Shown: positions 1 to 6,998 of the stretch, one piece after another
Layout of the letters: the number at the start of each line of letters is the position of its first letter
Numbering within the stretch: the stretch's first letter is position 1
Assembly (NCBI GenBank): GCA_016284575.1
Contig: JAEEPD010000186.1
Coordinates: forward strand, 1 to 16,468
Direction: 5' to 3'
Source: Bacillota bacterium
Lineage (GTDB): Bacteria; Bacillota; Clostridia; Peptostreptococcales; Anaerovoracaceae
DNA length: 16,468 bases
Position numbers and translations under genes: made by a program
The notes under the pieces: model-generated
Told to the model about the DNA's origin: nothing
Databases searched by the model: none
Seen by the model: only the letters and a program-made list of their open reading frames with translations

Positions 1-2
1 AG

Positions 3-149
3 GAGCTTGGCAAAGCCATCAACGACCTGCTGGCAAAGGCTTACGAGCAGGATCTTTACGCCTCCTGGTATCAGGCAGCCAAGGAGCTGGCTCTTTCGGA
101 CCATGCGGCTGAGCAGAGCTATGATGGAGACGGAAAGCCATTACAATAG
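3..149 (+). CDS. C-terminal fragment of an unidentified protein, possibly a solute-binding protein
   Basis: An open frame enters from the left edge and ends at TAG 147-149, leaving 48 residues of a C-terminus. The piece is rich in Ala, Leu and Lys and looks like one or two amphipathic helices. It contains the stretch YEQDLYASWY, followed by a polar tail. Family 3 (amino-acid type) ABC solute-binding proteins often end in a helix with a similar Asp/Gly-x-Tyr-x-x-x-Trp-Tyr pattern, so that is my best guess, but the fragment is too short to assign. The next gene starts 22 nt later with no terminator between, so the two are probably co-transcribed. A transporter component would fit the amidohydrolase that follows. 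Confidence 0.6.
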   Translation, partial: ELGKAINDLLAKAYEQDLYASWYQAAKELALSDHAAEQSYDGDGKPLQ

Positions 150-171
150 TTTAATTTGACAGGTGAACAGA

Positions 172-1614
172 ATGAACGAACAGAAAAAGAAGGCCATTGA
201 CTATGTGGCATCAAGGGAAGATACCATTGTGGATATCTCCCACAAAATCTGGGAATTCGCGGAGCTTTCCCTCAAGGAGTTTAAGTCCGCGGAATACTAC
301 ATCCAGAAGCTTAAGGAAGAGGGTTTTGAGGTGACCGAAAATGTCTGCGGGCTTAAGACCGCATTCTACGGCAAGTTCGGCTCAGGAAGGCCCTATATCG
401 GAGTCCTTGCGGAGTTCGACGCCTTGGCAGGTCTCTCCCAGGAGGCAGGGGTCCCGGAGCCCAAGCCCATAGTTCCCGGCGAAAGCGGCCATGGCTGCGG
501 ACACAACATGCTGGGCGCGGGAAGCTTCGGCGCTGCCCTTGGCATTAAGAAATATCTGGAGGAGACCGGCAAGTCCGGCACCGTTATCTTCTACGGCTGC
601 CCGGGCGAGGAGGGAGGAGCCTCCAAGGCTTTGATGGCCAGGGACGGCATCTGGAACGATCTTGACGCAGCTCTTACCTGGCACCCCGGCGATGCCAACG
701 AGGTATCCACAGGAAGCTGGAATGCCTGCATTCAGGTGCTTTACAAGTTCTACGGAAAGGCTGCTCATGCGGCTGGCAACCCCCACATGGGACGCTCCGC
801 TCTGGATGCGGTGGAGCTCATGAACACCGGTGTCAACTATCTGAGAGAGCACATGAAGCCGGATGCGAGGATCCACTACGCCATGATAGACGGCGGCGGC
901 TGGAGCCCCAACGTGGTCCAGCCCACAGCATCTGTTCTTTACATGGTCCGCTCCCCCAGAGTCAAGGAGGCTATAGAGCTGGAGAAGAGGGTTGACCTCT
1001 GTGCTGTCGGCGCTGCTACAATGACCGAGACCCGCATGGAAAAGCTCTTTGTTGACGGCTGCTCCGACGGCGTTCCCAATTCGACTCTTGAAAAGGTGCT
1101 GTATAAGAACATGGAAGAGATCCCTGTTCCCCAATACAGCGAAGCGGAGTGGAAGCTGGCCGAGGGCATCAAGGCGAAGTGCGAATCCGACGGCAAGCTC
1201 CCCGGAAACGGCGCGAATCATGACAAGGAGATCGCAAAACTCGTAAAGGAAAAGACCGACGGCGGAAAGCTGGCTCTGAATAACTTCGTAATGCCTTACT
1301 ACACAGGCGAAGAGCACGGTCCCGGCTCCTCCGACGTGGGCGACGTATCCTGGTGCATACCCACAGCCCAGATCCGCACAGTATGCTTCGTGTCCGGCGC
1401 ACCCGGCCACAGCTGGCAGAATGTGAGCTGCGGCGCCTCCCCCATAGGAGACAAGGGAACTGTCTATGCAGCCAAGGTCCTCTGCGGCGCTGCCATAGAC
1501 CTGCTGGAGGATCAGTCGCTGATCGAGGCTGCTAAGGCCGAGTTCAAGGAAAGGGCTGCTGAGGGCTATTTCTGCCCTGTACCCGAAGGCGCAGAGCTGC
1601 TGGTCATCGAATAG
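172..1614 (+). CDS. M20 family amidohydrolase, AbgB-like (p-aminobenzoyl-glutamate hydrolase subunit B type)
   Basis: Predicted cytoplasmic metal-dependent amidohydrolase of 480 residues. AbgB-type M20D enzymes cleave amide-linked conjugates such as p-aminobenzoyl-glutamate; the substrate here is unknown. Visible motifs are GVLAEFDAL (about 77-85), GHGCGHN (106-112) with the metal-ligand Cys109 and His111, GCPGEEGG (142-149) with the Glu pair at 146-147, LTWHP (His170), the lid-domain stretch KAAHAAGNPHMGRSALDA, PNVVQP, and the C-terminal GAPGHSWQ. Length and motif order match AbgB homologues. I chose ATG 172 because AGGTGA (161-166) lies 5 nt upstream; an in-frame GTG at 163 overlaps that ribosome binding site. 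A terminator follows at 1681. No AbgA-like partner lies downstream, and the gene may instead be a stand-alone peptidase or aminoacylase. Confidence 0.9.
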   Translation: MNEQKKKAIDYVASREDTIVDISHKIWEFAELSLKEFKSAEYYIQKLKEEGFEVTENVCGLKTAFYGKFGSGRPYIGVLAEFDALAGLSQEAGVPEPKPIVPGESGHGCGHNMLGAGSFGAALGIKKYLEETGKSGTVIFYGCPGEEGGASKALMARDGIWNDLDAALTWHPGDANEVSTGSWNACIQVLYKFYGKAAHAAGNPHMGRSALDAVELMNTGVNYLREHMKPDARIHYAMIDGGGWSPNVVQPTASVLYMVRSPRVKEAIELEKRVDLCAVGAATMTETRMEKLFVDGCSDGVPNSTLEKVLYKNMEEIPVPQYSEAEWKLAEGIKAKCESDGKLPGNGANHDKEIAKLVKEKTDGGKLALNNFVMPYYTGEEHGPGSSDVGDVSWCIPTAQIRTVCFVSGAPGHSWQNVSCGASPIGDKGTVYAAKVLCGAAIDLLEDQSLIEAAKAEFKERAAEGYFCPVPEGAELLVIE

Positions 1615-1680
1615 GGCGAGAATCGCCGTTTTAAGAGCTTTAATTCTTACGAACACATAAATACTCAAAACCATACTAAA

Positions 1681-1722
1681 CCCCTCTCAGAGGGCCTCTC
1701 AGGGCCTCTGGGAGGGGCTTTT
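1681..1722 (+). terminator. Rho-independent terminator after the amidohydrolase gene
   Basis: A 13-bp stem pairs 1681-1693 (CCCCTCTCAGAGG) with 1705-1717 (CCTCTGGGAGGGG), with one wobble pair and an 11-nt loop, and is followed by CTTTT. The T-tract is short, but the stem is very GC-rich and sits 66 nt after the stop codon. Confidence 0.75.
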
Positions 1723-1884
1723 GCATGCCCTGGAGCAGTCGGATCAGACATTCCGGATATAATGACAGAAAAATAACATACAGAATGGAAAAACTTGCAG
1801 ATGGCATACTATTATAATATATAGTAGCAAAATAAATTTAATCTGTATGCAGATAAAATATTTTAGAAATAAGTAAAATTATGT
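1723..1884. other. AT-rich intergenic spacer without a gene
   Basis: This stretch lies between the terminator and the promoter of the small protein gene. It is far richer in A and T than the flanking genes and holds no credible open reading frame. It contains scattered TATAAT-like hexamers without a matching -35 box, and one small dyad, ATCTG-TATG-CAGAT, at 1841-1854. I see nothing else in it. Confidence 0.6.
1841..1854. promoter_or_regulatory. Small dyad upstream of the DUF6514-like gene promoter (possible operator)
   Basis: The 14-mer ATCTG-TATG-CAGAT has perfect 5-bp inverted arms around a 4-base centre. It ends 30 bp before the -35 box at 1885, a position where an activator or repressor could bind. 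A short dyad in AT-rich DNA can occur by chance, so this is only a candidate. Confidence 0.2.
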
Positions 1885-1913
1885 TTGACAAATCGTGATT
1901 GATAATTTACAAT
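1885..1913 (+). promoter_or_regulatory. Sigma-A-like promoter for the DUF6514-like gene
   Basis: A perfect -35 hexamer, TTGACA (1885-1890), is followed after exactly 17 bp by TACAAT (1908-1913), one base from the consensus -10. Transcription would start near 1920, giving a leader of about 40 nt before the start codon at 1959. Confidence 0.8.
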
Positions 1914-1958
1914 ACAGACAGTAAATACCAATAATGTAAATCAGATAGGAGATTGCTT

Positions 1959-2168
1959 ATGAAATGCACTGTAATTGAGCGTCATCTGGAGGGGGACGCT
2001 GAGGGAGAGTTCACTTACGGATTGATGGTTGAAGACAGAAGCGATTCATTCCTTGTCCATGATATCTCTGTCGATAAGGACTTCGTACATACCGTGGCAA
2101 GGCTTTGCGAGCTCACCAGTCCCAGCAGGGAAAAGCTGTTCCAGATGATAGAAGCCATGATCCCCTGA
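1959..2168 (+). CDS. Small DUF6514-like protein of unknown function
   Basis: A 69-residue acidic, soluble protein with no signal peptide or membrane segment. It has the pattern YGLMVED (about 23-29), then a short loop, HDISVDKDFV (about 36-45), and a C-terminal helix with conserved-looking Leu/Cys and Pro/Ser positions. This resembles the clostridial DUF6514 family, in which a strand pair leads into 'DISTD' and a helix; the assignment is from memory of the pattern. No biochemical role is known to me. ATG 1959 is the start because AGGAGA (1947-1952) lies 6 nt upstream; the in-frame TTG at 1953 abuts that site. It has its own strong promoter and a hairpin terminator, so it is probably a single-gene unit. 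Confidence 0.8.
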   Translation: MKCTVIERHLEGDAEGEFTYGLMVEDRSDSFLVHDISVDKDFVHTVARLCELTSPSREKLFQMIEAMIP

Positions 2169-2219
2169 TCAGCCGCTTCCGATTCTTTGAACATACACCA
2201 TTTAACCCCTTACATGAAA

Positions 2220-2255
2220 GGCTCTTCTCAGATTTCTGAGGAGGGCCTCTTCATT
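2220..2255 (+). terminator. Terminator-like hairpin between the small gene and pcrA
   Basis: GGCTCTTCTCAG (2220-2231) pairs with CTGAGGAGGGCC (2236-2247) over 12 bp with two wobble pairs and a 4-nt ATTT loop, followed by TCTTCATTT. The T-tract is interrupted, so termination may be partial. Confidence 0.65.
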
Positions 2256-2278
2256 TGGGCCCCGCTTTGTGGTATCAT
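2250..2278 (+). promoter_or_regulatory. Candidate promoter for pcrA-ligA
   Basis: TTCATT (2250-2255) is separated by 17 bp from TATCAT (2273-2278). The -10 is good and the -35 weak. It starts within the tail of the preceding terminator and would give a leader of about 33 nt to pcrA. Confidence 0.4.
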
Positions 2279-2317
2279 ATACGGGCAACCAAATCCATCA
2301 CAAGGACCTGTTTTTTT

Positions 2318-4651
2318 ATGGCAAGAATACCCGAATATCTGGAAAAACTTAATGATCAGCAGCGCAAGGCTGCCATGCATATAGACGGACCTCTGCTGAT
2401 ACTGGCAGGGGCAGGCTCCGGCAAGACCGGCACCATGACCCACCGCATAGCCTACATGATAAAGGACGGCGGCGTGGACCCATATAACATTCTGGCTGTC
2501 ACCTTTACCAACAAGGCTGCCGCGGAGATGCGGGAAAGGGTGGAGGCTCTTGTGGGAGCAAAGCCCGGCATGTGGATTCAGACCTTCCACTCCGCGGCTC
2601 TTCGCATACTCAGAAGCGAGGCGGAGCGCATAGGCTTCACCCGAAGCTTTGTCATCTACGACCCGGTGGATCAGAAAGCCCTCATAAAGAACCTGCTCAA
2701 GGAGTTGAATCTGGACGAAAAGCGCAACGCTCCGGGCTATGTTCTGAGCGAGATCTCTGCTGCAAAGGAAAACGAGATCAGCCCTGAGGCCTACGCAAGG
2801 AAATACGAGGGGGTCTATCACTACAAGGATCTCATAGCCCTCTACCAGGCCTACGACCGGGAGCTGAAGAAGAACGGCGCCATGGATTTTGACGACCTCA
2901 TCCTCAACACCGTCAGGCTCTTCGAGGACAATCCGGACGTGCTGGCCCGCTACAGGGACAAGTTCCGCTATGTTATGGTGGACGAGTACCAGGACACCAA
3001 CATGCTGCAGTACAAGCTGGTGAAGCTGCTGTCCGAGTATCACAGAAACATCTGCGTGGTGGGTGACGACGATCAGTGCATCTACCAGTGGAGAGGGGCG
3101 GACATCAGGAACATACTGGAGTTTGAAAAGGACTTTCCGGGAGCTGCAGTCATAAAGCTGGAGCAGAATTACCGTTCCACCTCGAATATAATAAATGCCG
3201 CCCACAGCGTGATCAGCCGCAACAAGGGCCGCAAGGAAAAGAAGATGTGGACCGATGCTCCCGCAGGGGAGAAGATCGAATACTACAGGGCCGAGGACGA
3301 CAAGGAGGAGGCCCGCTACATAGCTGCCAAGGTGGGTGAGCTGATGAGAAAGAACCCGCTGCTGAAGTACTCGGACTTTGCGGTGCTCTACAGGGCCAAT
3401 GTGCAGTCCAGGCGCTTTGAGGATTCCTTCTCCGCAAGGGACATCCCCTACCAGGTGCTCTCCGGCATGCGCTACTACGACCGCAAGGAGATAAAGGACA
3501 TCATGGCCTACATGAGGCTGGTGGTGAACCCAAAGGATGACATTTCCCTTCTGAGGGTCTTAAACGAGCCTAAGAGAGGCATTGGAAGCAAGACCGAGGA
3601 AAACATCAAAGCGGTGGCTAAAATGCATCAGAAGGCCCTTCTGGAGGCTCTTATGGCCCCTGAGGTGGTGGAGTCTCTCTCCGCCAAGGTGCGTCCGCGG
3701 GTGGAGGCTCTTACAGAGCTTCTTACAGGACTGAACCAGCAGATGGGAGAGCTGTCCGTGGGCGATGTGTACGATGCGCTGCTGGTACAGACCGGCTATC
3801 TTCCCGCCCTTCAGGAGCAGGAGAGCATAGAGGCGGACGGCCGCATCGAAAACCTCATGGAATTCAAATCCGTCATCCAGGAGAAGGAGCAGGCGGCCAG
3901 GGAGCAGGGGGAGACCCTGACCCTTGAAAGATTCATGGAGGATCTGTCGCTGCAGGCTGATGTGGACAATCACGACCCGAATCAGGATGCGGTGGTTATG
4001 ATGACCCTTCACTCCGCCAAGGGGCTGGAGTTTCCTGTGGTCTTCATACCCGGCATGGAGCTTGGCATCTTCCCAAGCTACAGGACGATTGACAAGGGTG
4101 ACGATCTGGAGGAGGAGCGCAGGCTCTGCTACGTGGGCATGACACGGGCAAGGGAGAGGCTCTACATGACCAGCGCCGAGCAGCGCATGCTCTACGGAAA
4201 GACTGACTATACACTGGAGTCGCCTTTCCTTAAGGAGATAGACAGAAAATACATGGGCGGCATGCCGCTCTACGATAAGAGGGGCAGAGGGCTGTCCTTC
4301 GACCGCTACGATTCCATGGCGGACAATTACAGCTACGGAAGCTACAGCTCTCCGCTGTCCGAGAGGCGGACGGGAAGCAGCTATACGCCTTCTTCCGGCA
4401 GCGGCGCGGGCTATATCTCGCCCCTGAAGGCTGCTGCCGAGACCCGCGCCAAGGGACAGGCTCTTCGTCCCGTGGCTGCGCCGAAGCAGACTCTGGCAGG
4501 CACGGAGCTTCTGCCGGGGGAAAAGGTGAGTCACGATAAATTCGGCGAAGGTACCGTAATTGAAGTAAATGGTAACATAATAACTGTTATCTTCAACTCC
4601 GTCGGAACCAAGAAGCTGGCAAAGGATAAAGCGCCGCTTAAGAAGGTTTAG
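2318..4651 (+). CDS. pcrA: ATP-dependent 3'-5' DNA helicase PcrA (UvrD/Rep family)
   Basis: A superfamily 1 helicase of 777 residues, the normal length for PcrA, acting in nucleotide excision repair, removal of RecA filaments and rolling-circle replication. All helicase motifs are present: Q motif LNDQQRKA (11-18), Walker A GAGSGKT (31-37), motif Ia TFTNKAAAEM, motif II VDEYQDT with Asp222-Glu223, motif III GDDDQCIYQWRGAD, motif IV QNYRST, motif V LHSAKGLEFPVVF and motif VI YVGMTRARERL. A Ser/Tyr/Gly-rich linker leads to the Tudor-like C-terminal domain found in PcrA (GEKVSHDKFGEGTV), which in relatives binds RNA polymerase. ATG 2318 follows AAGGA (2302-2306) at 11 nt. The frame stays open upstream to 2255, but that lies inside the promoter region. 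ligA follows after 34 nt, the usual Bacillota arrangement. Confidence 0.97.
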   Translation: MARIPEYLEKLNDQQRKAAMHIDGPLLILAGAGSGKTGTMTHRIAYMIKDGGVDPYNILAVTFTNKAAAEMRERVEALVGAKPGMWIQTFHSAALRILRSEAERIGFTRSFVIYDPVDQKALIKNLLKELNLDEKRNAPGYVLSEISAAKENEISPEAYARKYEGVYHYKDLIALYQAYDRELKKNGAMDFDDLILNTVRLFEDNPDVLARYRDKFRYVMVDEYQDTNMLQYKLVKLLSEYHRNICVVGDDDQCIYQWRGADIRNILEFEKDFPGAAVIKLEQNYRSTSNIINAAHSVISRNKGRKEKKMWTDAPAGEKIEYYRAEDDKEEARYIAAKVGELMRKNPLLKYSDFAVLYRANVQSRRFEDSFSARDIPYQVLSGMRYYDRKEIKDIMAYMRLVVNPKDDISLLRVLNEPKRGIGSKTEENIKAVAKMHQKALLEALMAPEVVESLSAKVRPRVEALTELLTGLNQQMGELSVGDVYDALLVQTGYLPALQEQESIEADGRIENLMEFKSVIQEKEQAAREQGETLTLERFMEDLSLQADVDNHDPNQDAVVMMTLHSAKGLEFPVVFIPGMELGIFPSYRTIDKGDDLEEERRLCYVGMTRARERLYMTSAEQRMLYGKTDYTLESPFLKEIDRKYMGGMPLYDKRGRGLSFDRYDSMADNYSYGSYSSPLSERRTGSSYTPSSGSGAGYISPLKAAAETRAKGQALRPVAAPKQTLAGTELLPGEKVSHDKFGEGTVIEVNGNIITVIFNSVGTKKLAKDKAPLKKV

Positions 4652-4685
4652 TTACTTACAAGAGTATAAACAAAAGGTGATCGAT

Positions 4686-6680
4686 ATGGCAGACCCCAGG
4701 GAAAGAATGGAGGAGCTCTACAGGCTCATCGCTTACCACAACGACAGATACTATAATCAGGACGATCCGGAGATCAGCGACTACGAGTACGATCAGCTGA
4801 GTCTGGAGCTCAGAGCTCTTGAGGCTGAGTATCCCCAGTACATGCACGAGGCCAGTCCCACCCAGAGGGTGGGAGGCACCGCCAAGAGGGAGCTCAGAAA
4901 GGTGCAGCACGATGTGCCCGTGATCTCCCTGCAGGATGTCTTCAGCAAGGAGGACGTCTACGCCTTTGTGGACAGGGTGCTCTCTGAGCAGCCCGGGGCC
5001 CGCTTTTCCGTGGAGAAAAAGATAGACGGCCTTACTCTTGTGCTGCGCTACAGAGACGGAAGGCTTGTGGATGCCATCACAAGGGGGGACGGCAGCGTGG
5101 GCGAAAGCGTCTACGAGAACGCCCTGGTCATCAGGACCATTCCCAGGGAGATCCCCGAAAAGCTGCCCTATCTTGAGGTCCATGGAGAGGTATACATGTC
5201 TACGGAAAGCTTTGAGACTGCCAAATTATAACAGGATTAGGCCGGTGGCAAGATCTACCAGAACCGCAGAAATTCAGCCGCAGGGACCCTCCGCCAGCTG
5301 GATCCTAAGGTTGTGGAGGAGAGAAAGCTGGACATCTGGATCTTCAATTTGGAGATCGCTGAGGGCAGGAGCTTTTCAGGCCACAAGGAGAGCCTTGACT
5401 GGCTGGCCTCCCAGGGCTTTGCGGTCATCCCGGATATAATAATGGCGCAGACCGCCGACCAGGTCTGGGCCGGAATACAGCACATCGCAGACATACGCTA
5501 CAGCCTCAACTACGGCCTTGATGGAGCGGTGGTTAAGGTGGACGATCTTCAGATGAGGCGGGAGCTTGGCATGACCTCCAAGGTTCCCCGCTGGGCTGTG
5601 GCCTACAAGTATCCGCCGGAGAGGCAGGAGACCGTCCTTGAGGATATAGTGGTCCAGGTGGGCCGTACGGGAAAGCTGACTCCCCTTGCCATACTCAAGC
5701 CCGTCCGCCTGGCAGAGACCACCGTCTCAAAGGCTACCCTGCACAACCAGGATTTCATCAACGAAAAGGACATAATGATAGGGGATGCGGTGGTGCTCCA
5801 AAAGGCCGGAGACATCATTCCCGAGGTGGTTTCCGTCGTGAAGGAGAAGCGGCCGGCCGATGCAAGGCCCTTTGAGATGCCCCGGTTCTGCCCGGTCTGC
5901 GGAGCCCCCGTTGCCACCGATGACGGCGGCATCAATATCTTCTGCACAGGGGAAAGCTGCCCCGCAAAGGACGCCAGAGGCATAATATACTTTGCTTCTA
6001 AGGATGCCATGGACATAGAGGGCATGGGTCCCTCGGCAGTCGAAGCGCTGATATCCGAGGGTTACATAAAGGATGTTTCTGACATCTTCACGCTTAAACA
6101 GCATAAGGAGAGGCTCATAGAAGAGGGCATCATCGGAAGAGAAAAATCCGTCAGCAACATCCTGGCTGCCATCGACAGAGCCAAAGAAAACGGGCTGAAT
6201 CAGCTGGTGACAGGCCTTGGAATCAGGGGAATCGGAAAGCAGACGGCCAAGATCCTGACTTCGAGATTCCGCAGCATGGACCAGATCATGGCTGCAAAGC
6301 CGGAGGAGCTTATGGAGCTTCAGGACTTTGGCGAGACCACTGCAGGTGACCTGGTCAACTGGTTCGAAAAGCCTGCCAACAGAGAGCTCATCGAAAAGCT
6401 CAGGGCAGCAGGGGTCCGCATGGAGATGGAAGAGGTCCAGGCTGCAGGCGATCAGCGCTTTGCGGGCAAGACCTTCGTTCTTACCGGGACCCTGTCCCGC
6501 TACACCAGGGATCAGGCCTCTGCCATTATCGAAAGCTTCGGAGGAAAGACCAGCTCCAGCGTGTCGAAGAAGACCGACTACGTGCTGGCAGGCGAGGCCG
6601 CAGGCAGCAAGCTCACAAAGGCCCAGAGCCTGGGAGTTGCGGTCATAAGCGAGGAAGAATTCGAGGACATGATAAAATAG
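4686..6680 (+). pseudogene. ligA: NAD+-dependent DNA ligase LigA, interrupted by two in-frame stop codons
   Basis: LigA seals nicks during replication and repair using NAD+. The frame 4686-6680 spans 664 codons, the usual length, with all domains: Ia with YHNDRYY (17-23), adenylation with catalytic Lys112 in KIDG, OB fold, zinc finger (Cys402, 405, 420, 425), HhH, and BRCT (about 588-664). It is broken by TAA 5229-5231 (codon 182) and TAG 5238-5240 (codon 185), giving open pieces 4686-5231 and 5313-6680 (GTG start) in the same frame. Spacing to the following conserved GGK and N-x-RN residues is normal, so there is no net indel. Reading +1 only between the stops gives K-YNRIR-A, which restores the usual Arg. 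A compensating indel pair or sequence error is therefore likelier than a decayed gene. ATG 4686 has AGGTGA 5 nt upstream; a GTG at 4677 overlaps that site. Confidence 0.85.
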
Positions 6681-6712
6681 CAAAAAAGCAGGAACTCCTG
6701 CCGCTAAAGCCC

Positions 6713-6741
6713 TTGAATTCCTGCAGCTCGTATATTATAAT
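6713..6741 (+). promoter_or_regulatory. Promoter of the SRP RNA gene
   Basis: TTGAAT (6713-6718), a 17-bp spacer, and a perfect TATAAT (6736-6741). The predicted start point is near 6748, shortly before the first paired base of the SRP RNA at 6761. A strong promoter is expected for an abundant stable RNA. Confidence 0.8.
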
Positions 6742-6760
6742 AACCGAGCCTTAATAATTC

Positions 6761-6891
6761 GCTGGTTATATCGGGTCCGCCGGGTCCTGCGCAATGGAAC
6801 CCTGTGAACCATGTCAGGTCCGGAAGGAAGCAGCATTAAGCGGATCGTGCCATGTGCCGCAGCCAAGCCTGACGGATCCGATATAGCCGGC
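6761..6891 (+). ncRNA. ffs: Signal recognition particle RNA (small bacterial type, 4.5S-like)
   Basis: This is the RNA scaffold of the signal recognition particle, which binds Ffh and targets nascent membrane and secreted proteins to the Sec translocon. The diagnostic Ffh-binding core is present: GTCAGGTCCGGAAGGAAGC (6813-6831) with the GGAA tetraloop at 6822-6825, followed by AGCATTAAGC. The two ends, 6761-6779 and 6873-6891, pair over 19 bp with only Watson-Crick and wobble pairs. The total is about 131 nt of one long hairpin, too short for the Alu domain of Bacillus-type SRP RNA. It lies between ligA and sbcD on the same strand, with its own promoter and a T-run at its end. Exact ends are inferred from the pairing. 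Confidence 0.95.
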
Positions 6892-6900
6892 GGATTTTTT
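6873..6900 (+). terminator. Terminator of the SRP RNA gene
   Basis: The closing stem of the SRP RNA (3' arm 6873-6891, GC-rich at its base) is followed by GGATTTTTT to position 6900. The RNA's own terminal helix plus the T-run probably serves as the intrinsic terminator. Confidence 0.6.
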
Positions 6901-6930
6901 ATTGTCCGTAAATATGTACAGCTAATGCTG

Positions 6931-6958
6931 TATAATCAAAAGCAGCAGATGGTATAAT
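6931..6958 (+). promoter_or_regulatory. Candidate promoter region of sbcDC with two TATAAT boxes
   Basis: Two perfect TATAAT hexamers lie at 6931-6936 and 6953-6958. Neither has a good -35 at 17 bp. The second is preceded by TGG (6950-6952), making an extended -10 element, which can act without a -35 box. It would give a leader of about 33 nt to sbcD. Confidence 0.4.
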
Positions 6959-6998
6959 GGATCACCGGAAGTTTTTAGTGTGAAAGAGAAGGGAAGCT

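Noticed and set aside
382..1674. Long minus-strand open frame (430 codons) opposite the amidohydrolase gene
   Set aside because: The plus strand encodes a complete M20 enzyme with all motifs. The antisense frame is open because of codon bias and resembles no family.
5229..5240. Programmed recoding or stop-codon read-through in ligA
   Set aside because: Two different stops (TAA and TAG) so close together would need read-through twice, or a +1 then -1 shift within 12 nt, and no stimulatory structure is apparent. Indels or sequence errors are simpler.
5038..5439. Overlapping plus-strand frame (133 codons) across the ligA break
   Set aside because: It is the +1 shadow of ligA. Only its few codons between the two stops match what LigA should have there; the rest has no similarity to any domain I know.
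5313..6680. The second half of ligA as an independent gene starting at GTG 5313
   Set aside because: It lacks the catalytic lysine domain, has no spaced ribosome binding site of its own, and is in the same frame as the upstream half with conserved spacing. It is the rest of ligA.
6688..6701. GCAGGA-AC-TCCTGC hairpin after the ligA stop, as a terminator
   Set aside because: The stem is only 5-6 bp and no T-run follows, so termination there cannot be supported.
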